DNA from: Macquaria australasica
Lineage: Eukaryota; Chordata; Actinopteri; Centrarchiformes; Percichthyidae
Assembly: GCA_005408345.1 (NCBI GenBank)
Contig: SEMN01000056.1
Location: forward strand, 1,426,001-1,490,000
Length of the DNA stretch: 64,000 nt
Direction: 5' to 3'
Positions 24,669 through 36,716 of the stretch are shown here, one piece after another. The notes beneath the pieces were generated by a model, which made no database searches, was not told the origin of the DNA, and saw only the letters and a program-made list of their open reading frames with translations. Position numbers and translations under genes: made by a program. The stretch's first letter is position 1. Every line of letters begins with the position of its first letter.

Positions 24669-26634
24669 CGGCAGTCCTATCCTGTTTTTCCTGGAGATTG
24701 ATTCGGTCGCACAGAAATAGGCTCAGGGTGAAGTCATATATTACAACATGATTCAGCCTCATTAGAACTACTTCACACCGGTTCGATGCTGCAGACATAT
24801 CTTCAATTTAAAAGCAACCAATGGGATTTTTTTTAAGCATGACAGACAGTAAGAGCAGTAAATTCATGAAGGGCTTCCACAGTAGCAACCTAGTCCTGTT
24901 GGAAATATGGATTGTTTTTATTTTCACCATCAACTGAAAAATATCAAGAAAACCCCCCCAAAATATTTCACATTTAGAGATGTTGTAATTACCATGTCCA
25001 ATAAAAGAGAAGGAGTTGTCCCAAGAGAATCATTAAAAATTAACCAATATCTCTTTGATGCTTTTAAATTTTACAATTTAAAATGTAATTATTGTTGGAA
25101 GTGTGTAATTTAATATTCTTTATCTTGTCATATCCTCAGTCAGCCTGTTCTCAAACAGCCCCCAGCCCCCATCAGCCAGTAGAACAGCAGAGTGCTGACA
25201 ATGCAGCCGCCGTCACACTGCTTTTATAATAGCATACATCAAGCCTTAAACGCTTCGGAGAAACACTCAAACATCTGTGAGTGGGTAATTTTTGTTGCCC
25301 TATAGATTCTGCCCAGACAGACAGAGTGCAAAGTAATAGGTGTGCAGCAAAATGAAGTGCGCACACTGTTTCTAGCGGCAGCAGTGATTTTTGGACTTTG
25401 GCAATCAGTGGGTCGGTGGCATCTGCAGAGGCCTCCTGCTTCTGCTCTTGCTCCAGGCGGTGCAACTAACTTGAAGTGCTCCAGTATGTAGAATGCTTTA
25501 CAAAGGGTCTTAATGTAAATACTTCAGCATGCTGAGTGGCCCTATGAATATGTGATAAGGATACAGGCACTAATTTGAATTAAACGTTACACGAAGCACC
25601 CATTTGCATAAATGTGTGCTTTATTTTAGACATACAGCTACGCCCCTTTGACAGTATGTGAATAACAGCTTCATCTTTGAATGCATTTACTTTTATGCCA
25701 TCTGGTTTTATCTATTTTAAATTACATTTTAGTGAGGTGTGATAGTGTTGTTTGTAAAATGTGGCAGTGGCTACCTGAACTGCACTGGTGTTCAGTGTGA
25801 CAGCTGCACTGGCAGCCATCACTGCACATCATAACTGATGTTGTGCTGAACTCAGTGCCCATAACTGCAAAAATCACTGGTTAATTGACCTGCAATAACT
25901 CCAGTCAGCGGCCCATCTTTGCCTCCCTGCATGGTCAAACAAGTCCAGATATATTCAGAAAAAGCTGCTGTTGTATCCACTTATAAATAGACACACATAC
26001 ATTGTCCTGATTTTGTTTTCCTTTTCCTCTGACTTCTGTTCTTCTGTTCCATGCAAAAATCCTTAAAAGCAGAACTCTACTGGGGAACAGTAATGGTGTA
26101 CATTCCCAAAGCTTATTAGTTTGTCCCTCAATAAGTGTCGGCCTGAAAAGTGAAATGGATGAGTTCCGTTGAGTTCTGTTGGTTGACATGACAACCGTGC
26201 CCTGCAATAAGAACACAACATCTGTTCAGTCAATAATTGGACCTGAGCTCCTTGTTAAAATGTCTCACTATGCTGAAGGTTGGTTGTTCCTTCTCTGCAA
26301 CCAAACCTGTACATTTGAAGAATGAAGAATGAATTTGAAGACCGGTCACTCAAACTTTAATCTGTGCGTGTGTTTTTGTGTGGTGTCAAGTGATACACTT
26401 CTTTTAAAATGTACCAACACCCAACATGAAGTGTTTGGTGCTCAGTGGTTGAGTTTGTGTCCTGTTGCAGCACACAATGCACATTATTACTGAGTATTAG
26501 TACCCATTGTGGGTAAGTACATAATTTCTATAGACACTCTCATTTTAGTTTCTTGCTACTACAGATGTTACATTCAAGCAAGCACCAGTTAATGAAGGAA
26601 AGTTAAATCATGAGGAGACTAGACTTAAAACACT
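24666..26634 (-). other. Noncoding; possible 3' UTR of the - strand gene
   Basis: If the exon at 26635-26821 is real, its 3' UTR would extend leftward from here. The nearest AATAAA on the - strand is the reverse complement of TTTATT at 25620-25625, about 1.0 kb past the stop. An open - strand frame at 25172-25465 begins with a charged stretch (HRLEQEQKQEASADATD) but then becomes hydrophobic and has no good acceptor, so I do not call it coding. Confidence 0.35.
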
Positions 26635-26821
26635 CTACTGGGCAATTAGCTTCTCCACCAGGGTGTAATCTGAGGCTTTGCACCGCACTGCCTCTGGCAG
26701 TTCTCTCTCGTCCTGCTCAGAGAGTTTTGTGAAGTCCAGCGCCACACCCCATGTGACCTGGCCGAGTCTTACTCTTTTGTAGCCTTCCAGTTGCAGACTG
26801 ACAGTGACGCATTGGTTGCTG
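26635..26821 (-). CDS. Candidate terminal coding exon, unknown protein
   Basis: Read on the - strand, a tract TTTCTTTGTATTTATCTATC leads into TGCCAG, after which a frame stays open for 61 codons and stops at TAG (26635-26637). It has no ATG, so it would be missed as a stand-alone gene. The predicted tail includes QCVTVSLQLEGYKRVRLG, QVTWGVALDFTKLSEQDE and CKASDYTLVEKLIAQ, which is balanced, charged and protein-like. GC content is visibly higher than in the flanks. A CAGCAG at the boundary allows two acceptors three bases apart (exon start 26821 or 26818), both keeping the same phase. I do not recognise the family; it does not match SIL1, the gene that converges on CTNNA1 in mammals. No partner exon was identified up to the window end, so a pseudogene fragment or chance frame is possible. 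Confidence 0.5.
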
Positions 26822-29379
26822 CTGGCAGAATTAGATAGATAAATACAAAGAAATCCGTAACACCCCGACCTAGAGTCCGTGTCTCACTTATTGATCGGGT
26901 CATGCACCAGTAGATCTCCATTTGCCTCTACTAAAGTACATCATGCTTTTTTTTGAGGATGACCCTGAGGATTTACAGATATGAACAAAACTGCCTCAAA
27001 CTTCAGAGCTTATGTTGTTTACATGACAGGAGCACAGAGGAAAGATCCAACAAAACTTTCAAATACCATCTCTTGGAAAATCTTTCATGAAACGTTGTTT
27101 ATATATTTACAGTGCTTATTCAGATTTATCCCTCTTGTGCTGAGCTCTCACAGAAAGACTATTATAGGCAGGGAATCATGTGACAATGCACAATGTCAAG
27201 TTGCTTTTATTGCAGCTTTGCTGCCAAAGCCCAGTAGTGTTTAAACTGGATCCTAGCTGAGCAGGGAATGATGGACGTTTGGAGCTGCTTTTTCACTTTG
27301 TGGTTATTACATACTGTAGCCCTAGCGTGAAAAATCCTTAGGGACATAAATTCTCACATACCATTAAGTGAAATGTAATGTTAAAGAGGATATTCATCCC
27401 AAAATGAGAAGGGTAAATTACAGAGAGTGTAGCTTGGGAAATGAAGGTCTGGCTTCATATACATGACATGTATTATTATGAGTCTGTAATGCTCATCCTG
27501 AAGTGTAGAATAGAAGAGCAGGGGGGAAAAGGTAAGGGACAACCTTGAGGTAGAGAAGGGCTAAATGAGTCATCTTTTAATGTTACCTGCCACGGTGTGG
27601 AACAGACGACTGGTCCTCTTTTAAATAAATTAAACCCTGAACCTTACAAAATCACAAAACACAAATTACATGTTTCAGCCATTTGTGTTGCTGTTGCATC
27701 ACATGGTTCTTTAATCTCTGCTAAATATATCAACGCTGTGAACAGATTACTGCATTCTCACAGCTCAAAGCACAAACCCCTGCATCTTATCTGGAGGGGG
27801 TACTCACTTTTTCAGAGATTTAATGATTCTGGACTCCTCATCTGCATCTATATAAGCACCCATAAGAGCTGGTTTCTGGTCTTTTTGCTTCCCTCTTCCT
27901 TGGACAGTCTTGAAGAACAGGAATAGAAGTGAGATGCTGGCATAGGCTACTTACTCGACGGAGGCAGCAGCTGCATAAACAATGCTTTATTTCACATCCT
28001 CTTAATGTTTATTCACTGGCTCCCATTCGTACACTGATAGTGCTGAGTCACACCCTCATGTGCACGCTCTCTAATTATCCTGTACCATAGCAACCGTAAC
28101 TTAGCAATTGCTAAACCTCTTCCATTTGAGAGGTTTTGAAAAATGTCATTATTTTTCTCTATTTATCCTTTCAAATGCAGGAAAGTATGAAGTAAAACTA
28201 GCAGTGGCTTCATTATTATGAATTTCTATCCAGCCATCTCTCCATGAACCCTAACCCACAAAATCCCTTTTGTGATATGCTGATTCACGGTCTTTAGAGA
28301 TGAAGTTAAGTCATTAAAATGGACTTGACTGACTTGTAAATGACTTGTAATTTCATGTAAAATGTAGAAAGTACATTGTTTCATTAAGGTGAGGCTATTA
28401 AAATGTAGTAAGTGACTTATATCTGATGTCCTTTCTGCACAACCATGCAGCACTGTCTGGAGGAGAGCCACTATGGATTCTGGGCTCTCTGACGACTAGT
28501 GACACTCTCTCTCAGCTGATGTGTCTTATACCACGTTGACACACAAAACTGTGAATCGCACAGGGTATTAGACACTCATTTATACCACAATTATGATGAT
28601 AATAGGTAAATACCAACATGTTGCGATTCATACAAGATCCTAGTCTTTAGCTGTGTAATGTTCCCAACAGTGCTGTCATGTTTGGATGTCAGAAAGTTCA
28701 GCATGGTTGACAGTGTGGACGATCTGGTGTCATTTGATAAGATTTCTTTATTCAGTCTGCTTTCAAAACCTTGTGCATCAATTCCACAGTCCTGTTGTAG
28801 CTTTACAGCCGAGAGAGCTGAGGTAGCTGGAAGTTGATAAAACTTTTACAATAGTGTATTTACTATAGAGATGGGGATTTGTTTATTGATGTTTATACAA
28901 CTGGTATATAACCGCAGCCCAACCAGAGACCGTACAGATGTAGCTGTGTTTGTGTTGTTCCTGGTGCTTATTATGGTTTAGTAAGTAGCTGCAATAAAAT
29001 AGGAACCACTCTCACTGTAGCACTAAAGTATTGGGCTCACATAGATAACGCCAGCCCAGCTGCCATAGCTGGGGTTATTGATGGGCTGTCGCTTCCACTG
29101 CACAAGTCAATCATTGCTAACCTGGACACGGCTCATTTACAAAGCGCTTTTTTGTTTTTTTCTTTTTAAAGTTGATTCTCACAACATTTTCAAATGTCTC
29201 GGCAGTTGAAAGTTCCCATCTGTAATTTACAATACTACAATTGCTATCTCTATTGTAACCCGTGGTCATGCTTTCATTAGGAATCTGAGAAGTGTCCTGT
29301 GACTTGTGTAAAACGCTGGTGAGGTGTAGGTTTGCAGTCCTTCGGTAGATCAGATAACCTGTGCTGACCAACCTGTGTA
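26822..29379. other. Noncoding; intron if the - strand exon is real
   Basis: There is no recognised repeat or RNA gene. Donor-like GTAAGT on the - strand occurs near 27950, but the sequence before it has no open frame long enough to support an exon. Confidence 0.4.
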
Positions 29380-29745
29380 ATTACAACTTCCGGGTCCGTC
29401 ACATGATGCACACTGGCCCCAAAAGACTTTTTCCCATAGACTTACATTGTGAAAAAGACGTCTGTAATTTTTTTTAAGGTACATCAACATCTCAGTACGA
29501 ACATTTAAATAGTCCTTATTTAAATCATTATGTCCTAAAAGTTGTAAAATGCAAAAATAGCCGAATCCAGAGTTATAGAGTCACTGCCATTCGTGTGAGT
29601 GAGCCTGAGACTGAGTGGGGTTAAAGGAAACGCTAGTGTGCTAGCTCTATGGGCTGTACAATGCGGAAGCTCCATGTGGAAGATCCGGATAATTTTATAC
29701 CCAGAAGTCAAACTTTTTTGGCTTCACGCGCCACTGAGCAACTTT
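29380..29745. repeat. Dispersed teleost repeat with ACTTCCGGGT inverted ends
   Basis: The words ccccaaaagactttttccca, tagacttacattgtgaaaaa and ggcttcacgcgccactgagc occur in an order I recognise from a common teleost interspersed repeat. A 10-bp inverted pair, acttccgggt (29386-29395) and acccagaagt (29699-29708), differs at one position. Outer boundaries are approximate and the family is unknown to me. Confidence 0.55.
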
Positions 29746-30771
29746 CAGATAAATGAGTTATATATATAGATAAATATATTTGGTTCATTTAGGTTTCCAT
29801 GACCCAGTACACTGTGACAGTAATACTTGGTGTGGCAGGTTCCTCTTGTTGATTGTTATTTTTTGTCTTCTTGATTTGTGACAGGTCAACATGCACACAC
29901 CTTGTGTTTACACAATGGGAAACATTAAACCTTTGCTTTTTTCCATAGCAGCCGTGATTGGAAGTAATTGTCTCAGGACATTAAAGAGTATCATTCAGAA
30001 GAACTACTATGCAGAAGAATAATAGCGTACGGAGTGGAGGGTGGAAAGTAGAGAGTGGCTGTTTCCTGTATTAGAAGCAAAACAGGGCAAAGAGAAGATA
30101 CACTGACTCTCATAGGGCTCCTTCTTTGGACTGACCTTAGTTAGAAATGTAGTTGATGGAGGGGTAAACTAAACAATTCAGATTCAAACTGTTCTACCTT
30201 CACAACTTCCAACATCAGTTGAAAACACATGGAGAAAGAGCTGAAAATTAGTGAACATCAGTCCAGTGTGTGTTCATTTTAGTATGCTCAGTTTTACCAG
30301 GTTTAAAAACTGGATGTCAAGACCTTTATGCCCATGGCATTAAGTAGTTTGCAGTTGTTTTTCTGCGGGCGCTTTGGTTTAGACTTCGTTCTACATTCTG
30401 TAATGAAATGCACCACAGGAGACACAGATTTTCAGGCAAACCTAGTGCAGTTATTTGGTGCATACCAAATAATGGCATTGTTGACACCTGCTCAAACAGC
30501 CAATTAAAAGGAATAAACTCTCCAGAATTCAAGTAAACAGCCACAAAAGTGCTCGATGTGAACATGCCCTTATGCCTTATGGCTTCGAGTATCACCTTGT
30601 CCGTCTCAAGAGCTTCCTCTAGTTGAAGATCCCCTGAAAAATTCTCCTCTTTTCCTTCACTGACTGTCTTATCTTGTTTGTTACTGCCCAGTCTCGGAGC
30701 TCGACTGTGCCGGATACATCCTACACATGCACACACACGCATATAGACACAGACTCGGAGCCAGTCACACA

Positions 30772-30791
30772 ACACACACACACACACACAC
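30772..30791. repeat. (CA)10 microsatellite
   Basis: This is a short perfect CA run within a wider imperfect CA-rich stretch (30721-30797). Confidence 0.9.
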
Positions 30792-32165
30792 GCACACTTT
30801 TCCTTTCCTGCCCTCGCCTAAGGGTTTGGTTTGATTCATGCCCTTTGTCAGAGTTTGAGTGGGTCTCAAAGAAATAATGGTATGACTTCCCTGGGAGTGT
30901 GGCGCCTTCCTTAATTGGTGTCTTTTCTCGCATGTACATCACATTCGCCCTTGTTCACTAGAAATCACACATCAAAGGATCTAAAAACTCCTCTCCTGCA
31001 GTGTCAACTTGAAGTTCATACCACAGAGATCCTGATAAGAGCTACACATCAAAATGTTTTGAGGGAAGGGAAAGGAGAAAGCAACAAAATCAGAGCCAGC
31101 CAGCAATAAATCTACAGTTCACAGTCTTAATTCAATTATTCTTTTGAGATTATCTCTAAAACATGCAACATTAAACACACTCACTGGCTTGGTATTGTTA
31201 AAGAATTGGATATCTGCGTTTACTGCAGTGAAATAGTTTCATGAAAACAACAGTTTGTGTTAAATGTTTTAATAGAAGGAGAAATTCAACGTTTAAAAGA
31301 GATTTGACACATTAACACACTGTGTAACAAAAAAGTGGTGGCAGTTATTATTATTATTGCCATGTGACTTGACACACGCCCTTGTATGGTACGGCAGACT
31401 GTGTTCATGTAGTCACGCTTAGCCACGGCCCCTGAAAACCATAATTCCACGTAATTTAGAACCGTTTTCTTAAAAATGTTAAACAGTTGTTACCTAATTC
31501 TATCAACATGGAAAAGATAAGTAAAGAACACTACTATATTTTGTTTACACTTTGCTGCTTGACTACAATCATGAATGAATGATCCCTCTTAGAGCTGTTT
31601 TCACCAACCCACACATCAGACATGGCCAATTAGAGTTAGTCATGTGATCACACTAATCTGTGAAATGACATCCAAACAGACGATTTTTGTAAGAAGACAA
31701 GTAAATTTAAGGAAATCATTAATTGGATATTTATAATGAAATAAATGTAGTGTCTTCTCCAGCTGCTGCAAACACTCTCTTGAATGATGAGGAACATATG
31801 TCTTGTACACCATGGTTGAATTTAAGCCGTGAGGTTTTCCCCGTCGCCAGCAAAAATGAATGGTCATGTTTTTATCCACTCAGGTGTGAAATTGCTGCTG
31901 TATTTGGCAGATCGGTGCGGGTTAATGTACTCTCTGAGGTCCTACTTCCTATCCCTTTCCACCTCCCTGGCTAGCATGAGCAGTCCGTATCACACATGGT
32001 GTAGTGGTTTCACAGCGGCCACTTTGGTGATATAACAAAAGATTTGTGAGGATGCTTGTGTGTGGGAATGTGTTCAGACGCGGAAACATGGCCGCAAACT
32101 GCCCTGACGGATCTTCCCAAATGGTCATGCCGGCTCATTTACTGGTTCTCCCAAATGAGGAGAAC

Positions 32166-32193
32166 CACACACACACACACACACACACACACA
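32166..32193. repeat. (CA)14 microsatellite
   Basis: This is an uninterrupted CA run of 28 bases. Confidence 0.95.
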
Positions 32194-32796
32194 GTCAGAA
32201 TGATAGAAGTGGCTGCTAATAGCTGGTTGTTTTAGGGGGAAAGGGGGCAGGTAGCCATTAAAATAGCCCTGCACCTGCCCGTTCTGCAGCACTATAATCT
32301 CATTCTGCTGTGCACTCAAACGCCCAGGTTGGAGTCGCTTGGTAGCTGGTCTCATCTGTGCATTGATCGCTCTGTTTTGGATGCTCTTTCATCTATAAAT
32401 ACTGTAGTCATCTGCAGTGTGTACTCCCCATGAACCCCCACCCCCCACCCCCTCCTGTTACCAGCACTGGAGAGGCAATCGGCCCTACAAGGCATGTCAC
32501 ACCTGTCTATGATAATTGTTTTATGGATGCCACTTTCTCTCTTCTTTCTCAGTGTTTAACTCTCTCTCTCTCTGTGGCAGATGATTGCACGTTTCAGGTA
32601 GACCTACTGCTAAGGGCTCTTTTTCCCAGTCCCTCTGCATCTGATATTCACTCACACTGACCGCATGATGGTCAGTCATGAGATCACTAGCACTGCATCA
32701 AAGGGCTGAAGCACCAAGGCCACTGCTGATAGCCAACTCCACTAGAGGGGCGAATAAAAACAAGACTTGTCTCTCTTGCCTTGTGTTTGCCCAAGT

Positions 32797-32798
<2 letters not shown>

Positions 32799-32843
<45 letters not shown>
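32799..32843. repeat. (CT)22 microsatellite
   Basis: This is an uninterrupted CT run of 45 bases. It is the longest pure simple repeat in the window, and a homopurine-homopyrimidine tract of this length can form triplex DNA. Confidence 0.97.
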
Positions 32844-32847
<4 letters not shown>

Positions 32848-34639
32848 TCAATGCTTGGTTGGGTGTCTTACCCAGTGTACTGTAAATGCTTTCAGTAGCA
32901 ATCTGGGAGGGCTGAGACTGTTGTGATTTCCATTCTGTTGCACATTTCTCTCTGCTGGTCTCCAGAGAGAGTCGGGGGATTGCCGGGGCTCCCCTGAGGT
33001 TGGACACCAAGCCCCAGGCAGTGTGAACAGATTAAGTCCAAGATGGAAATTCAGATTTTTTCACTCATTTTTTTTCAACTAGATAAAATCCATACTGTTG
33101 TTTGTTTGCCACGGGGCAGGATGGGCGATTGGTTTGCCATCTTACAGCACATCGTAAATAACTGAATAGAAATCGTCATTCACGATGTGCGTTCACATGC
33201 AATGTGTTGTGAAGTTTTCTTGAGAAATCAGACGTTATATAATGATGAAGTGCAGTTTGTTTTTTCTTCTTACACTGGCACCCCTTCACATTAAAGTATG
33301 CAAATGAGGCAGGAGTTGCGGAGCAGACATGGCTACTCAGAGATGTTGCAGCTTTTCTCAGTAATGAAATCTGTGGTGAGCCATTCCAAAGCACATGGCA
33401 AATGTGGAACATCACAGTTTGTTTTATTCCTTCCGACGGCCAACACTTGTATTCCAGTTTGATCTTCTTTTTTAGACTATTCGCAAGCCAAAGAACTGTG
33501 TGAATACCACATCAAAAAGCAGGATTTATCCTTTAATATTTCCTTTCATTGCAGCGCCACTTGACATGGGCCATTTCCCATTATGTGGCTTTGTTGTTAG
33601 GATTAGGGGCCGGGTCCTTTCTAATGAAATGTGATATCTTAAGTAAGAAAGAAAGAAGAGGAAGGATGAATGAAGCAATAAGAAGAATAGTTTGGAGTCA
33701 CGTGTTTGTATCAGCAAGTATGGGTCTATTCTGTTAATATTTAACTCACCGCCAGCTTACATGTTATTGCCAGGAAAGAAATTAGAATATTTTCCCACAA
33801 AAACTGGATGGCGCTGAATTCCCAGTGTTAAACACAATATGACCAGACTAGATATCTCTAATCTCCTGACATTTCTCCTGCTAGTACCACAGTTTCTTTG
33901 CTCTGGAGCGCATCTCTGTTAGAATACTGCTGCATACTGCAAACTTATAAATTATTCTGTCGAGGTTTTGAAGACACGCTTGGCTAAATGGCTGCCAATA
34001 AACAAGACTCTGTGGAGCCAAATCACACTTGCAATCATCCTGCTGCTGTCACAGTGCTTGAAGACAGGTATGAATCTGTGTAGCATTCGCTTCCCCACAG
34101 AGCTGAAAACTAGCGAGAAAGAAACAACTGTAAATGCCAGTGGTGCCTTTTAACAACCAAATCTGTAGATGAAGTGCGGCGCCCGCTGTGGAAACATTTC
34201 AGGCTTACAAGTGGCTTTATGTTGTTTTTATTTTTTTGTTGCTGAAATACATGAGACATGAAGACATGAATGCATGAGATGTGGTTAATAATATATATAT
34301 CCTATTTTGACATGCTTATGTGCGCTGGTGGCAAATTACATTTTCTTTCAGGGTGGTTTTTGATGTGCCACTTACACATTGGCCTCTACTTTGAGGTTTG
34401 TAGCATTAAGCTTTATAGACACCACTAATGGTGGTTGACACACAGCACCTAAACCTTCAAAAAGGCTCATTTGCAGTATTTTGTTTCTAAAATTGTTTAA
34501 TCACAGGGTCAGGTCACCCCTCGTGGTATTTGGCCCTGCAGATAGCTTTTGTTTTATGTGCTGGGATTTTGAGATATTTGCCTGAAAGTTCAATTCAAAA
34601 TACTTTTTTCGTCCCTCAGTCTGAGGCAACACAAAAACA

Positions 34640-35285
34640 AGCAATTCATTCACATGCATGAAAGTATAAAGTTGAAATACATAATGGTTAATGGCCAACA
34701 ACCTCCAACACCACATAGGCACATTATTTTAACAAGTGTAGGTGCATTTATCAATCTACGCACAAAGGAAACTGTCTAATGGCATCTGGCATAACACAGA
34801 ACTTCCTTCTGTTGTTTCACATACAGGCATTTGTGGGGTCATTGATAATCTTATATGCCTTTTGTGAGGACTTGTATTGAGGTTGAGTACTGAACTGTAC
34901 AAGGGATCTCTGTTTTGCCAGTACAAAACTTTGCAATCAGTTCTTGTCCTTTTGACAAAGGGATGTTAACCAGCAAATAAATGAAAAAGTCAAAGAACTT
35001 TTAGTAAAGCTGTATAAAGCGTTGTCAGTATTCTCCAAACTACTCCAAAAGAGTTTCATTTATCTAGGCAGTAGAGACGCTGCTGAGCCTTTTTTACAAT
35101 GACATCTGTATTTTTCACTAAACCTCAGTTTGTCATCAAACACAGTTCCCAAGTATTTGTAGGTCTGTATGATTTCAACACTTGCATCAGTAGTATCTGT
35201 CAGGAGACACATTTAAATCTAAAAACGATGTACCACACCGGTTCAAAAATTCTTGCATTATTGGTGCATGTGATTAATCTGACTT
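34640..35285 (-). mobile_element. LINE relic: C-terminal part of a reverse transcriptase
   Basis: On the - strand the segment reads through several frames as the late RT and thumb region of a teleost non-LTR retrotransposon of the CR1/L2/Rex1 kind. FLNRCGTSFLDLN comes first, then IQTYKYLGTVFDDKLRF (about 35170-35115). One base shift near 35080 gives AQQRLYCLDK-NSFG, and another shift gives LTFSFICWLTSLCQKDK, followed by KAYKIINDPTNA. Multiple frameshifts and stops make it a dead 5'-truncated copy. The catalytic FADD box is not seen; the fragment begins just after where it should lie. The 3' boundary is approximate, and the clade is judged from motif memory only. Confidence 0.8.
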
Positions 35286-35723
35286 GACTGAGAAAATGTT
35301 TTATAATATAGTGATTTTTATATTTACTGTTGAGCCAGTGGAAGTACAAAGGGATTCGGATTCTAGACCATTTATGACGACTGTCTGAGTTCTGTTGGTG
35401 AGAAAAAATAATAATCGAATAATAATCTGATAAGTTAATGATCTAAAGGGAAAGAAGAAATAAGCTTGTGCATGAGGCTGCATTGTATTAATTGCTCAAG
35501 TTGTACCACCACCCTTATACAATGGACTTGAAATTTCGTTTGTGTTGCTAAAAGCGAGTGAAAAATTAATGGAATACGTTTGAAAATCACCACAGCATAT
35601 TCTGAATATTTGATAAGAAAAAAACTGAAAATGATCCTCCTGAGAGGCTGTGTTCAACATCTGTGTTCATCACTTTGGCAACCCCTTCCCTAAAGTCTAC
35701 TTGCTACGGCTGTTGCAAGCAGG
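35286..35723. other. Unique AT-rich sequence, no gene seen
   Basis: I recognised nothing between the LINE relic and the LTR-like element. Confidence 0.45.
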
Positions 35724-36716
35724 GTAACAGGAACACGGGGGATAGGACCCAAATGCAGACTTTTGAGGCAGAGCAGGTTCAGTTCAATGATTTATTTGCG
35801 AAAATCAAAGTACAAAAGGGGTAGTGAGGCAGGCAAGGGTCAAAACCAGAAGACAGCAGTCCAACACAGGCAAACAAATCCAAAAGGAGCAGGCAAGACT
35901 CAAATATCCAATAATCAGGCAAAAAAGTAAAAACAAACAGACACGACGCTGGAAAGAAAAGGCATGGAAACTTAACGATCTGGCAGGGAACAAAGGAAGT
36001 GAACTGGTATGTGGTGAAGACTGATTAGGGAATGAGGTGCAGGTGGGGAGATGGGGGGAGAAGCTCAGGTGACTGCAGGGCTGATAAGAAGTGGGAACAG
36101 GTGTGTGGATGGGTGGGGCAGTCAGTCCACCTGTTTCGTTTCGCCCACCTAATTTTTGAACCACATTGACCAAAAATAAATTGGTTCAGAAACTGAAAAG
36201 TTGGTTCCCAGCTGGAACCAAAAAATAGCAGGTTTTCCTCGACCTGAAGTCGAACCGTGATGACATCAGTGGGCGTGTCATATTCTACAGGTTGGAAAGA
36301 GGGTGTAGAAGGCAGCAATGGTCTATGGTCTACTATGGTAATAGTCTTCTATGTCTTCTTATCATTAATAGTTGGTCACTGCTTGTTTTTTGGATAAAAA
36401 CAAATATCTGTAACAGAACAAAAGCTTGCAGGTAATCAGTGTGATCCGCCATCTTGCTACTACTGTTTACTTCCATTGTGCAACACCCTCCGTTGATGAC
36501 GCATCCTTGATTACAATGGTTCCGTTCAAAACTGGTGGAAACCCGGGCTGGTTCGCTAGATAGCACCAAGGTTCCAAGAATCCTGAACAGAACCGGTTCA
36601 AGAACCAGAGCTGATTTGGTGGAAAGAGGGCATGGGAGAAGTGAGCAGGGGCTGGAGACAGACTGAGAGCAATGTGGAGGGCTAGAAAAGGGGGAACTGA
36701 GGAGCAGACTGTGACA
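35724..36716 (-). mobile_element. Probable solo LTR of a Gypsy-like retrotransposon, split by a nested element
   Basis: On the - strand the element starts TGTCACAGTC at 36716. It has a pyrimidine-rich U3 with TTCCTTTGTTCCCTGCCAG, an AATAAA (reverse complement of 35791-35796), and then CTGCATTTGGGTCCTA close to the end at 35724. This order matches LTRs I recognise from teleost Gypsy elements. No gag or pol sequence adjoins it, so it is most likely a solo LTR. A separate element of about 485 bp interrupts it. The far end is decayed, and neither a clean CA terminus nor a target duplication was found. Confidence 0.6.
36146..36630. mobile_element. Nested MITE-like insertion with GGTTC/GAACC-rich ends
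   Basis: This block interrupts the LTR and is of a different character. It is dense in ggttc/gaacc words on both sides (for example ttggttcccagctggaacc at 36201-36219 and gaaccggttcaagaaccag at 36590-36608), a style I know from a common teleost MITE. The termini (ccacctaatttttgaacc versus the reverse complement of the right end, ccaccaaatc..ttcttgaacc) are partly inverted. No transposase frame is present. Confidence 0.5.

Larger units (their letters stand above)
29746..34639. other. Noncoding with several microsatellites
   Basis: This is AT-rich unique DNA interrupted by the CA and CT runs listed separately. The 153-codon - strand frame at 30326-30787 starts inside a CA/GT repeat and lacks splice support. 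Acceptor-like pyrimidine tracts on the + strand end at about 30691 and 32966, but the following frames are not protein-like. Confidence 0.45.

Noticed and set aside
25172..25465. - strand frame starting HRLEQEQKQEASADATD
   Set aside because: The charged start is followed by an incoherent Cys/Leu-rich segment, and no usable acceptor precedes it.
26635..26821. Assignment of the orphan exon to SIL1, the gene downstream of CTNNA1 in mammals
   Set aside because: The predicted C-terminus does not resemble the SIL1 C-terminus.
27826..27880. - strand exon-like KPALMGAYIDADEESR with a GTGAGT donor
   Set aside because: The upstream sequence on the - strand is purine-rich, so there is no polypyrimidine tract for an acceptor.
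32940..33030. + strand acceptor-like ctgctggtctccag
   Set aside because: The following sequence lacks a sustained protein-like frame and a convincing donor.
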